Below, piece by piece: positions 46,430 through 55,442 of a stretch of DNA of 64,000 bases (within the stretch, counting starts at the first letter, position 1; each line of letters begins with the position of its first letter). Origin of the DNA: Tolypocladium sp. Sup5 PDA-1 (taxonomy: Eukaryota; Ascomycota; Sordariomycetes; Hypocreales; Ophiocordycipitaceae); NCBI GenBank assembly GCA_000750105.3, contig JPHH03000002.1, forward strand, positions 620,001 to 684,000, given 5' to 3'. The notes beneath the pieces were generated by a model. It was not told where the DNA came from and made no database searches. It worked only from the letters and a program-made list of their open reading frames with translations. The position numbers were made by a program, and so were the translations under genes.

Positions 46430-47309
46430 TCAACCAGTCTTGGCGTCGTCCGCCTTGACGGCAGGGATAGCTTCGGTCGGCGCAGTCGGCGTCGGGTTCA
46501 CGGTACCCGGCGCATCGCCCTGCGGCTTGTCCTTCTCCTTTCCAAAAACCCTTTCCAGGCCGGCGGCCTTGTAGGCGCTGCCGCCGTGCTCGTCCTTCTT
46601 CAGGTCGGCCAGGCGGCGGGCCTCGTTGTGGATGTCCTGGACCTGGCTCGCGCCGTCGGTGTAGAACTTGACAATCTTCTTGCCGGTCGGGGTGTGGCTG
46701 GCCTTCTCAAAGTACGAGTTGATACCAGTGAGCAGGCTGTTTGCGCGCTGGGTGATGCCGTAGCTCTGGTCCGTGGCCTTGGCGCGGTCCGAGGCGTGCG
46801 TCTTCTGGTCGAGGTTCTGCAGGGTGGCGAGGAAGCGGTTGGAGACGCCGTGCGTCGAGTCGAGCTCGATGGCACGCTCGATGGCGGCGTCGCCGACGAC
46901 ATATCCGTGACAGAGGTACTCGGCCAGGATTCTCGCGCGCGGCTTCTCCTCCTGCGTGAGCTCGTCCGAGTCGCGCTCGGCGGCGTCCTTGGCCAGGTGC
47001 GCGCCGTTGTCGTCGCCGTCGCCGCCGCTGGCGCTGGTCACGGCGATGTGGTTGGGGCCGAGCTGCGTGTTGTTGAGCAGCAGGGCCGTCTTCATGGCCG
47101 TCTCCTTTTCGAAGGTGACCTCGGCCGTCTTGGTGTTGCCCGCGGCGGTGACGTTGAAGCTGGCGATCTTGCCGCTGCTGGTAGTCAGCACGGGGAACTG
47201 GGCATAGCAAGAGACAAGGAGCTTACCAGAAGCTGAAAAAGTCCTTGACCTCGGTGTCGCCGGTCGAGGCGGCAATGTTCTTGACGTGGACGGTTGATTT
47301 GGTCGCCAT
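46430..47309 (-). CDS. Vip1-like RNA-recognition-motif protein
   Basis: Two exons: 47309-47227 and 47174-46430, 275 residues. An RRM starts at residue 4 (STVHVKNIAASTGDTEVKDFFSFCGKI) and continues through AEVTFEKETAMKTALLLNNT, like fission-yeast Vip1 and its filamentous relatives. The C-terminal two thirds form a charged helical region (ERAIELDSTHGVSNRFLATL) and a Pro/Ala/Thr tail. The acceptor is CAGCAG; using the second AG gives FFSFCGKI, the more family-like reading, while the first would add one Ser. RNA binding is predicted; the partner is unknown. Confidence 0.92.
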
Positions 47310-49331
47310 TGTGAATACCCCGCTACGAGAGCTGTCTGTTGTGAAGCTGTGAGGGTGATGTGAGGGCGCTGTACGTCCGTAGGAAGTAGGTTGATCGAAT
47401 AAGTGGGAGTAGAGAGTATCAAGACTGAGCTTTACAGAATTTATAGGTTCACGTTTGCGAAAAGTTCTGCGACAGAGATGCTGCAAGATGGGATGGGATG
47501 GCGTGTCTTGTCACCAGGTGCGCGACACAGCTGGGCGTGAGGGGCAAAATGCGACGTCATCGCCGGTCTGGGCTGCTGGAGGATGGGGCTGGAGGCCTGT
47601 GGCTGGGGCCACTAGGCGGGTACAAGCAGGTTTTATTCAGCACTGCGGCGACAGCTTGTAGGGAGAAGTTGCACTCGCACTTCACAGCGGAGACGAAGCT
47701 CCATCAAGGCACATGAAATGACCAGTGGACTTGGTGTGCATGTGAAGATGAAGTGGGAGCTGTCAGCCACAGGCCAACGGCCGCTATACAGTACGTATCC
47801 TGGGAGCGTGTCAGCCACTGGATTCATGGCAGCCTGCCCAAGCTTGGGCCAGCATCTGCTGCGGTTGGCAATGGCGTCAACAACGCGCAAGCTCATTCGC
47901 ATGTGATTGCTCGGGGAGTTGGGAGGTGATCTAGAAGCAACAAGCACATGCCTACAACGGTTTACTACACCTGAACGATACGAAGTACTCGGGTGCAAGT
48001 CCGGATACATGCACCAATTTGCATGCCTCAATTGCTCCACCCAACTCCGGGACCCACCCCGCGCCGCTCCCCGGGTCGCCGTGCCGCCGGGATTGGATCC
48101 ATCGCGGAGGCTGGAGCACGGAGCCATGGTTCCGAAGAGGCGCATTAGCGCGGGCCGGGCACGGGCTCGACGCTGGTGCTGCCAGCGGGTGCCTGGAAGC
48201 AGTGGCATGACCGTGCCTTGCGTGGACGTTTCATCCAGACTCGTTGCTGGCGTCCCGAGGAACAGGTGATCCGCAGAGGATCCATGCAGGCATCACCGCG
48301 TGGTGAAGAGCGACGAGCGACGATGCAAACATGGCTGGGAAAACGCTCACCGACAATGACATGTCGGACATGGCGGTGACTTGACCGAGTCTTGGGCCCG
48401 CTCGTCTGACGGGGCGTTCTGCCACCAATGCAGATGACAGGGAAGGGTCGAGCAGGGGCCATTGCTGAGCCGGGAGGGAGGCTGTTGAACGGTTCTTGAG
48501 AGAAGAACATGCCATTGCCCACAGCAGTGTGGGAGATGAGAAGTAGTAAACGTGGCAGAATCACCACCACCGTGTAACCACCACCTTGCATCTCCGGCAG
48601 TCGTGACGATCCCGCTTCGAGGAGTCGAGACAGCCCACCCAACCTCGCGAACCACCTTGCCACCCCCCGTCTGCGGGAACAAAAGTGGCCACGTGGGGCA
48701 GCCGTCTGCCGGACCCCAGGCCAACCCGCCCGACTCCTCAGACAAGACTCGCTACTCACTGCCATCCCCGTGCCGGGTGCCAGACGAGCGTCCAGGTCTG
48801 ATGCGGTTACGCTATCATTGGCCAATCACTGTGAGGGCCAGGGTGGCATCACGGAGCGTTCGTGCAGCGTGACCAACGCCCCGGGTGGACTCTGCTCTCC
48901 GTCCCAGCTTGCCAGATAAGACCAAGCCTCATCCCCTCCTCCGGCCGGGGGATGCGAAACGCCCTTCTATTCGTTCTGTGGGTGCTGGCCTCGTTGCGGC
49001 ACTGTTTGCGAGCGAGCCTCGCTGTTTCTTTCCAGGTTCTGTTGGTGTTTCGTTGTGCACGCTGGCTTGATGCACCGCACTTGAAATCGGGCGAGACTTA
49101 CACGAGCCGAGGTGGGTTCAATCTGGTTGCGAGCCTGCGACACAAGGCACGTGGACAACTTGTGACGCAACGCCAGTTCCTGATGCCGTCAACCACTCAT
49201 GCCTACATTTCTATCCTTGTACTGACCTTTATCTTTACCAAGATTATCAATCGCCGCGTTCCCAATCCCACGTCCATTGGCCTCCCGGTGTCTCATCGCC
49301 CATCCATGAAAGCCCTCCGCCAGCACGCAAC
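47310..49331. other. 2 kb region without a supported gene
   Basis: ORFs in this stretch overlap on both strands and show no motifs. It contains the Vip1-like promoter at the left. The segment up to 49331 is the probable promoter of the microprotein. Confidence 0.45.
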
Positions 49332-49493
49332 ATGGCCGCCTTCATCGCCCGCTGCTCAGCGCTCAACGAAGAAAAGATCCTCAACATCGTCTGGGTCGGG
49401 ATACTCAGCCTCGAGGTCTTGATGATTCTCGGAGTCGCCGTCAAGGGCATCGTCCGGCGCTGGAGCACCAAGCCGGAGCCGATTGCGCTATGA
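49332..49493 (+). CDS. Putative single-pass membrane microprotein, 53 residues
   Basis: ATG in a good context (GCAACATGGCC). The product starts MAAFIARCSALNEEKILN, has one hydrophobic segment of about 20 residues (IVWVGILSLEVLMILGVAVK) and ends in a basic-then-polar tail (GIVRRWSTKPEPIAL). The codons are GC-rich at third positions, like genes around it. A helix followed by RR fits a small inner-membrane or ER protein with a positive-side anchor. I do not recognise a family, and no upstream exon joins convincingly. It could be a chance ORF. Confidence 0.5.
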   Translation: MAAFIARCSALNEEKILNIVWVGILSLEVLMILGVAVKGIVRRWSTKPEPIAL

Positions 49494-49956
49494 CGGGCGG
49501 CGCTGCTTCTTTCTGGGGGGACCGAACTCGGCTCAACGACGCTGGGCTGGGTATCGTTTGTGCGTTTACTGCTTGCATAGCAAGAGCGGGACGGCGTTAT
49601 TATTGGCGACATGGAATTGAACGCGCCGGTGGGCGCCTGGGCTGTCTCTCTTTCATACCTCTCTCCCTTTGAGTCCGTGTCGACTTGTGCTGCACGAGTG
49701 CCTACGAATCACGAGCAACGCATTGTTTGACCGCCATCGAACGCCGTCCGATCTTATATTGCACTTGCCGTGAACAACTCACCGAACAGCCATCTGGTGG
49801 TCGCTGCCTCCAACAGCCCCAGCATTAAGATGGCAAGCCTCCTGAGCACGAGATTCTACTCTTCCCCCAAGCCGCCCGTGCTCAGATTCTGCTGAAGCCG
49901 CTACTCTACCAGGCATACCCAGTTGCGCCGTCCACATACTCTCATCATCATTCACC
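49494..49956. other. Gap before the four-Cys-module protein
   Basis: 463 nt, containing the probable promoter of the gene at 49957. Nothing else was seen. Confidence 0.5.
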
Positions 49957-50628
49957 ATGTCTAACAACGAATTGTGCTACCACCCGGGTGGCGTCTTCAG
50001 CATACACCCCCGTAACCTGTTCCCAGATGACCCCGAAGGCGTGTACAGACCATTCCTGTGCCCCAATTGCCATGACCAACTCCCTAGCAACCAAACAAAT
50101 GGATACCTCTGTCAAGGGCCCCAAGGGTCTTGCCTCCGGGACCTCCGCGCGCCGAGGAGGCTCATATTCATCGAAGCGGCCACTGGCAACTGCGCAGGCC
50201 GCTGCAGAAACCGGCTCAGCGACAGGGAGCGCGCCGAGCACACGTTGATATGCAGCTTCTGCATCGAGAAGTACGAGCCGCTGGTAAGGGAGCTTCTCCG
50301 ACGCGTCCAAGAGAACGAGACTGCCAGGCACACCCCGATCGATAGGGGAAACGGCCCGGAAGGGGTATGTGGTAGCCCGCAGTGTGAAGAGGTCTTTTTC
50401 GAGGAAGAGCTCTACTCGTTCCCGGACGAGCCCGAGCACAGCCTCGCGACCATCTGCCCAAAGTGCTATGTTACGGCTACGATGGTGTTGTTGGGCAAAC
50501 CATACCTGGAGCGCCAGAAGGAGGGCTTGCAGCGCGCGGGTGTGAATATAGATCTCGGGCACGTTGACTTCGACGATGTTGACTTGATGCCTATGCCACC
50601 GGAGGAAGTACATGAGCTTGAGGCTTAA
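49957..50628 (+). CDS. Orphan protein with three tandem four-cysteine modules
   Basis: Single exon, 223 residues, no signal peptide. Thirteen cysteines are present, twelve of them in three groups of four: C35-x2-C38...C52-x6-C59, C79-x3-C83...C99-x2-C102, and C138-x4-C143...C167-x2-C170. Each group could chelate one zinc. Between the second and third groups is a charged helix (EKYEPLVRELLRRVQENETA), and the tail is acidic. I do not know this family. Flanking non-coding DNA is AT-richer than around the housekeeping genes. Structural or nucleic-acid binding is possible; no enzyme motif is visible. Confidence 0.75.
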   Translation: MSNNELCYHPGGVFSIHPRNLFPDDPEGVYRPFLCPNCHDQLPSNQTNGYLCQGPQGSCLRDLRAPRRLIFIEAATGNCAGRCRNRLSDRERAEHTLICSFCIEKYEPLVRELLRRVQENETARHTPIDRGNGPEGVCGSPQCEEVFFEEELYSFPDEPEHSLATICPKCYVTATMVLLGKPYLERQKEGLQRAGVNIDLGHVDFDDVDLMPMPPEEVHELEA

Positions 50629-50999
50629 ATCAAGTGTTGCCTTTATATTAGCCTTTATAGAATCTAGGTGTAATAGCTCGAAGTAATAGAAAGGAACGGC
50701 GAGGAACGGCAGAAATAGCGAGGAACTGCAAGGAACATGGGAAATTTGGGGGAATACAAGATTGGAGCCTTCGCAAACCAGAAGGGATAGCCCGTAGATC
50801 TAATTCTATTTTATGCAGATCTATTTCTATATGCATTGCCTCGTAGGCTTCCCACTCACCTGAGCGATAGCCCGTCGCGTTTTCGTCATCGCGCTCAAAA
50901 TTCCCAAAGAGTCGGAATCACTGCCGTCACTCGTGATAGAACCTGCCAAACCCCAAGGTATATCGTTGTATGCCATCGACCGGGATAATACGCTGCAGT
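50629..50999. other. AT-rich gap between convergent genes
   Basis: 3' flanks of the four-Cys-module gene and the MFS exporter. It includes a short AGGAAC repeat group. Confidence 0.5.
50692..50736 (+). repeat. Degenerate AGGAAC repeat group
   Basis: Four AGGAAC units start at 50692, 50702, 50721 and 50731, with spacings of 10, 19 and 10 nt. They lie just downstream of the stop at 50628. Confidence 0.75.
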
Positions 51000-52717
51000 T
51001 TAGTCCCTCTTCAGGCCAACTCGTCCCGTCTTCCGCAAGCCGATCACCCCTATTATCGCGCACAATACCATGGACGCAGTCATAGTCCAGAAGCTGGCCC
51101 TATACCCCTCCATCAGGGCCCGGCTCTCCCCCTTATTTGAGTGCTCTTTGCTGACCAGCGTCGATATGACTTGCAAAACCGCAAAGCCCAGCGCGCAGCC
51201 GAACTGGGCGGCCGTATTGAAGACTGCTCCGGCCAGGGCCTGAGTATCCTCGGGAAACACCTCCGTGATTACAATGAGGCCCACGGTGAAGAGCGCATCG
51301 CAACTGACGGGCTGCAGCAGCTGGGCGACAAACGCATTGCCCCAGTACGGCCACGAGGGCTGGATGACGGCCATCAAAAGGGGCGAGCCGGCGCAGAGCA
51401 CCGACGTGATCGTCACGATCCAGATGGCGGGCACTTTGTGCACAAACAGCCCCGTCACGAGGTTCATCAGAGCGCCCACCACGACGCTGGGTAGCATACG
51501 CACCGACGCCTCCAAGGCTGAGAGATGCTGTATTTCCTGAAAGCTGTCGTGCGTGTTAGCTGCTTAGTCTGGTCCTTGAACACTGAAAAAGGGGCAAGAT
51601 ACTAACAACAAGCTGGCGAAAAGCTCCAACGAATTGATGACGGCAAAGGACAGTGCTATAGTGGCGCAAATGCTCGAAAAGGTGGCATTCATCCAGAGCG
51701 AGTTGGGGATGAGTGCCGGCTTGCCCAAACGCATCTGGCGATGGACCCATGCGACAAAGGACGGGAGAGCGACGGCGCAGAGGCATAGGAGCACGATGCA
51801 CTCTGCGCTTTTGATGCGATAGACATCAGTGCTCAATACACTATTTCGACTGTCAGGCTCAGTCCCAGGGGCAGCTTTAACCTTTCATCTGGAGAAACTC
51901 ACGCGAGCAGGTAACAGAGCAGAGCCATGAACCCCGAAGCCAGGAGAGCGCCGACCCAGTCGACCTTGGTCTTGACATCGTTGAGATAGTCGGCAGCCCG
52001 TCGGCAATCCTTGCGTTTTGGCAGAGCCCACAGGCCGATCAGGGCGAACACGAGTGTAACTCCTCCGCAGAGATACCAGCCCGCTCGCCACCCGATCGTG
52101 TCGGCAAGAACGCCGCCGACGACAAGTCCAACAGAGAATCCCAGCGGCTGGCTGAGCCCCAGGCACGAAAAGGCCATGTTGCGGCCGCGGCCCTGTGGGA
52201 GGATCTGCGTGACGATGGCAACGGACGACGCAAGGTGGAGGGCGAGCCCGACTCCCTGCAGCGCCCGCAGCGCCACGAGCTCCTCGCCCTTGCGAGCAGC
52301 CCCGGACGCAATCATCAACGCTCCGCTGGCAAAGCTCCCCACGAGCTCAACCGGCCGAGGTCCCACCGTATCGGCGATCGATCCGGCCAGCAGCAGCGTC
52401 GAGGCGGTGGCCAGGCCGGACACAGACGCCGGCCAAAAGGCCAGGGCAGGCGGCAGCGCGAGGTCCTTTGTAATCGTCGGCAGCCCGACGGTGACGAGCC
52501 CGTTGATGACGCTGGCGGTAAAGGTCACGCCGAAGAGCTGGACGGTGACGAGGACCTGCTGGAGGCGAGTCGCCCGCGTGGGCAGCCGAAGGGGGGGGGC
52601 ATCTTCGCTGGAGCGAACGCTGGTGTTTTCGGATGATGTTACGGGATGCTGGCCCTCGAGGAGGATCTCGGCCCGCACGGGCTGTGCGACGACCACTTGG
52701 GTTTGCGTTTTCGACAT
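51000..52717 (-). CDS. MFS multidrug exporter, DHA-type
   Basis: Three exons: 52717-51903, 51840-51603 and 51536-51000, 529 residues. A 50-residue cytosolic N-terminus precedes 12-14 predicted membrane segments. The first (VTVQLFGVTFTASVINGLVTVGLPTI) and the LRALQGVGLAL and LSALEASVRMLPSVVVGALMN stretches fit drug:H+ antiporters of the DHA2-like group. The usual sequence after segment 2 (ADxxGRR) appears weakened to ADTVGPRPV. The second donor (GTATCT) is weak but is the only one that keeps frame into EIQHLSALEA. It would export a small molecule at the plasma membrane. Three copies of ATTCCGGCCT lie 212-275 nt upstream of the start. Confidence 0.92.
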
Positions 52718-53354
52718 TGTCAATATGTGCCCCTCGGGCCTCGTGTAAGTCGAAACTGGCAACGCGTACTCCGTACACAGGCGGCTAAATGTTGTTGTAA
52801 ACGCTGGCAACGCACCGACAGATGAAATTGCGCGAAATAAAACGTTCTTAATAACTCGCGAAAAACATTTCACGGCGGATCCAACTGACAACGCCCTACG
52901 GGAGACAAAGTGGGCAAACAATGGTGCAATTCCGGCCTCGATGGAGTCGATGCAGGAGCAATTCCGGCCTGCTGCTGTGAGGATTCCGGCCTCGTCCACT
53001 TCCCACTTCTACCCGGCCACCGGCCCCGGAATTTTTGCAAGTGGAACTCGTCAATAGACTGTGTATGTTAATACGGCATAAACCTGCTAGTCGTAGTACG
53101 ATGGATATTGTGGAGTTTTGTCTTTTGGCTTTGCCGCGAGGGGAACCATTGGATATCGGGCGAGTCATAACGTAACAACCTTGTTGGTTAGAACTTTAGA
53201 AGTTAGAACCGTCAGGCCATGGCCATGCAACTCGGCTCGGAGCTCACAGTTGGCAACTCGAAGCATTTTCTGCCACAAGAAGCCATGTATTGCGCCACGG
53301 CTGGGTAGGTAATAGTCATGAACTCGCAAGTGCAAAGACGCCAAAGACATGTCA
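52718..53354. promoter_or_regulatory. Promoter region of the MFS exporter
   Basis: 637 nt, holding one GTACTCCGTAC motif (52766-52776) 49 nt before the start codon, the ATTCCGGCCT repeats, and the 3' flank of the decarboxylase gene. Confidence 0.6.
52927..52992 (-). promoter_or_regulatory. Three ATTCCGGCCT repeats, candidate Zn2Cys6-factor sites
   Basis: Copies at 52927-52938 and 52959-52970 are an exact 12-mer (CAATTCCGGCCT); the third at 52982-52992 shares ATTCCGGCCT and the CG that follows copy one. Each contains CCGG/CGG triplets, the usual half-site of Zn2Cys6 regulators, two of which are encoded nearby. Binding is inferred, not shown. Confidence 0.5.
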
Positions 53355-54758
53355 TTATTCGTACAGCGGCAGCGTCCCCTCGGTCTGCGCAAAGGCCCTG
53401 TCCAAAATGTCCAGTCCCTCCTCGATCTGCGCCGCCGTCACGGTAATCGGCGGCGCGATCCGAAACGTGCCCCCGAAGCTCGGGTGGCTGCTGAGGTTGG
53501 CCCACAGCCCGAGCTCGTACGCCCGGTCTCCGACCTGCTTGGCCAGCTCGAGCGCGGGCGTCTTGCTCGCGCGGTCGGCGACAATCTCCACGCCCGCCAT
53601 GAGCCCGCGGCCGCGCACGTCGCCGACGCAGCCGTACCGCGCGTGCAGCCGCCGCAGGCCCGCGTGCAGGACGTGGCCCATGGCCCGCGAGTGCGCGACC
53701 AGGTCGTCGCGGAAGAGGATCTCGAGGACCTTGTCGCCGACGGCGGCGGGCAGCGGGTCGTTGACGTGCGTCGTGTAGAAGAAGTAGCCGCGCTCGGCCG
53801 AGACGCGGCCGATCTCGTCGCTGGTCACGACGGCGCTGAGCGGCAGCCCGTTGCCGAGCGTCTTGGACAGCGTCAGGACGTCGGGCACCACGTCCTCGTG
53901 GCTGATGGCCATGAAGTCGCCGCAGCGGCCCACGCCCGTCTGCGCCTCGTCGACGATGAGCAGCATGCCCCGGGCCTCGCACTGCTTCTTCAGCGCCTTG
54001 AGGTAGCCCGGCGGCAGGACGTGCATGCCCGCCGAGCTCTGGATGCACTCGACGATGCATGCGGCCAGCGAGCCGCACGACTGCAGGTCGATCATCCGCC
54101 AGCCGTACTCCAGCTCGGCCTCCCAGTCGTAGGACCCGTCCGGCTTCCGGAAGACGGAGCGGTAGGCATTCGGCGCGGGGAGCATGTGCATGCCCGGCAT
54201 GAGCGGGCCGTGGCCCCGCCGGCCAAAGTGGTACTGCGCCCCCTGCGCCTGGGCCGTCATCCCGTGCCACGAGGCCCCGATGCCGACAACCTCAAACTTG
54301 CCCGTGTAGACCTTGGCCAGCTTGATGGCCGCCTCGTTGCTCTCGCCGCCGGTGGACAGGAAGAAGGCCTTGTCGAGGCCCTCGGGCAGGGCGCTGCAGA
54401 GGCGGTGCCCGAGCGAGATGACGGGCGGCGAGACCATGCCGGAGAAGAGATGGTCGAGCTGCAGGGCGTGGTCGTAGATGACCTTGACAATCTCCGAGTG
54501 TCCGTGGCCCAGGAGGCAGGACATTTGGCCCGACGTCCAGTCGAGGATCCGGTGCCCGGAGGCCGTGTAGATGTATAAGCCGCGCGAGCCCGTAATCACG
54601 TCGCGGTGAAACTTGGAGCCGTAGTAGAGCAGGTGCTTCTCCGACTTGGCCCGCAGCTCGTCCTCATCGAGCCCCTGGTAGAGCGTCGGGACCGCATCCT
54701 GCTTGGGGCAGACGACCAAGGCCGAAGGCTCGTCTTGCGTGATGGCTCCGGGCGCCAT
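53355..54758 (-). CDS. 2,2-dialkylglycine decarboxylase (pyruvate), class III aminotransferase fold
   Basis: Single exon, 467 residues. PLP enzyme that decarboxylates 2,2-dialkylglycines such as 2-aminoisobutyrate (Aib) or isovaline and passes the amino group to pyruvate. The family residues are all visible: Gln in DWTSGQMSCLLGH, Ser in FFLSTGGESNEAA, Trp in ASWHGM, Asp in LIVDEAQTGVG, the PLP lysine in LTLSKTLGNGLPLS, and Arg in GGTFRIAPPITV. FYTTHVNDPLPAAVG is also characteristic and separates it from GABA or ornithine transaminases. The absence of introns and the close likeness to bacterial enzymes raise the possibility of transfer. A TATAAAA box lies about 122 nt upstream. Cytosolic or mitochondrial location is not clear; no targeting peptide is evident. 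Confidence 0.93.
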   Translation of the reverse strand: MAPGAITQDEPSALVVCPKQDAVPTLYQGLDEDELRAKSEKHLLYYGSKFHRDVITGSRGLYIYTASGHRILDWTSGQMSCLLGHGHSEIVKVIYDHALQLDHLFSGMVSPPVISLGHRLCSALPEGLDKAFFLSTGGESNEAAIKLAKVYTGKFEVVGIGASWHGMTAQAQGAQYHFGRRGHGPLMPGMHMLPAPNAYRSVFRKPDGSYDWEAELEYGWRMIDLQSCGSLAACIVECIQSSAGMHVLPPGYLKALKKQCEARGMLLIVDEAQTGVGRCGDFMAISHEDVVPDVLTLSKTLGNGLPLSAVVTSDEIGRVSAERGYFFYTTHVNDPLPAAVGDKVLEILFRDDLVAHSRAMGHVLHAGLRRLHARYGCVGDVRGRGLMAGVEIVADRASKTPALELAKQVGDRAYELGLWANLSSHPSFGGTFRIAPPITVTAAQIEEGLDILDRAFAQTEGTLPLYE

Positions 54759-55186
54759 GGCGATAAGGCGGTATCAGAATGCAGCGCTTTGACTGGCGGA
54801 TCAAGATGGATAAAGAGTGGCGATGACTTGGCTGGATGCTCTGAAGCGCCCATCACGGCGACAGCGCCGGGACGGCTCGTTTTATAAGCCATCGTGAACA
54901 CCGCAGTGCAGCGACTCAGACAATCACTTCCAGCACTCACTCTTCCGATATCGTATCTTCCCGCCAGGGGCACTGACGGCGCTCAGGTCCAAGCTTCCCG
55001 CGGGCAACTGAAGTCTCCACGTTTTCCGGGCCCGGCGGAGACGGAGTGGGGCCGGTGGCGTCTGATGCATTTCGCCGCGTGGGCCACACCCACACACACG
55101 AAATCTCGCCGCACCCACTCAGCCCATTGCCAGACCTTATTAGCACACAATAGCGAGGGTTAAACCCAAATCCTCGCCGATTCATA
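54759..55186. other. Gap between the decarboxylase start and tRNA-Arg
   Basis: Contains the decarboxylase promoter. No additional gene was seen. Confidence 0.5.
54880..54886 (-). promoter_or_regulatory. TATA box of the decarboxylase gene
   Basis: TATAAAA on the minus strand, about 122 nt upstream of the ATG at 54758. Confidence 0.55.
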
Positions 55187-55259
55187 GCCCCCTTGGCCTA
55201 ATGGCTAAGGCGCAAGACTTCTAATCTTGAGATTGCCGGTTCGAGTCCGGCAGGGGGCT
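55187..55259 (+). tRNA. tRNA-Arg, anticodon UCU
   Basis: A full cloverleaf can be drawn. The acceptor stem is GCCCCCT with AGGGGGC (55187-55193 with 55252-55258). The D arm starts at 55196. The anticodon stem is CAAGA with TCTTG enclosing CTTCTAA, so the anticodon is TCT at 55220-55222 and reads AGA. The T arm is GCCGG-TTCGAGT-CCGGC (55235-55251). The discriminator base is T, CCA is not encoded, and there is no intron. T-runs follow within about 10 nt (CTTTTGG), usable as a Pol III terminator. Confidence 0.97.
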
Positions 55260-55442
55260 TTTGGTTTGATTTTTCGGCACGCCGATTCTTTTTGCTGCCG
55301 GCGACGATGGGGCAGACGCTGGGGGAGCAGAGTTTTATTGTTCTGGTCACTCTGGTGTCTGTTTTTTTATCCGTTGCGGGTGAATTTTATACCATGACTC
55401 CTCCATATGGACCATGATTGATGTAAACACCACGGCCAACCT

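Noticed and set aside
48862..49422. 186-codon plus-strand ORF before the microprotein
   Set aside because: Has one hydrophobic patch but overlaps the better 53-codon frame and shows no conserved pattern.
53349..54578. 409-codon open frame on the plus strand opposite the decarboxylase
   Set aside because: Mirror of a GC-rich real gene. Its protein is arginine/alanine/valine-rich with no domain, while the minus strand has complete catalytic motifs.
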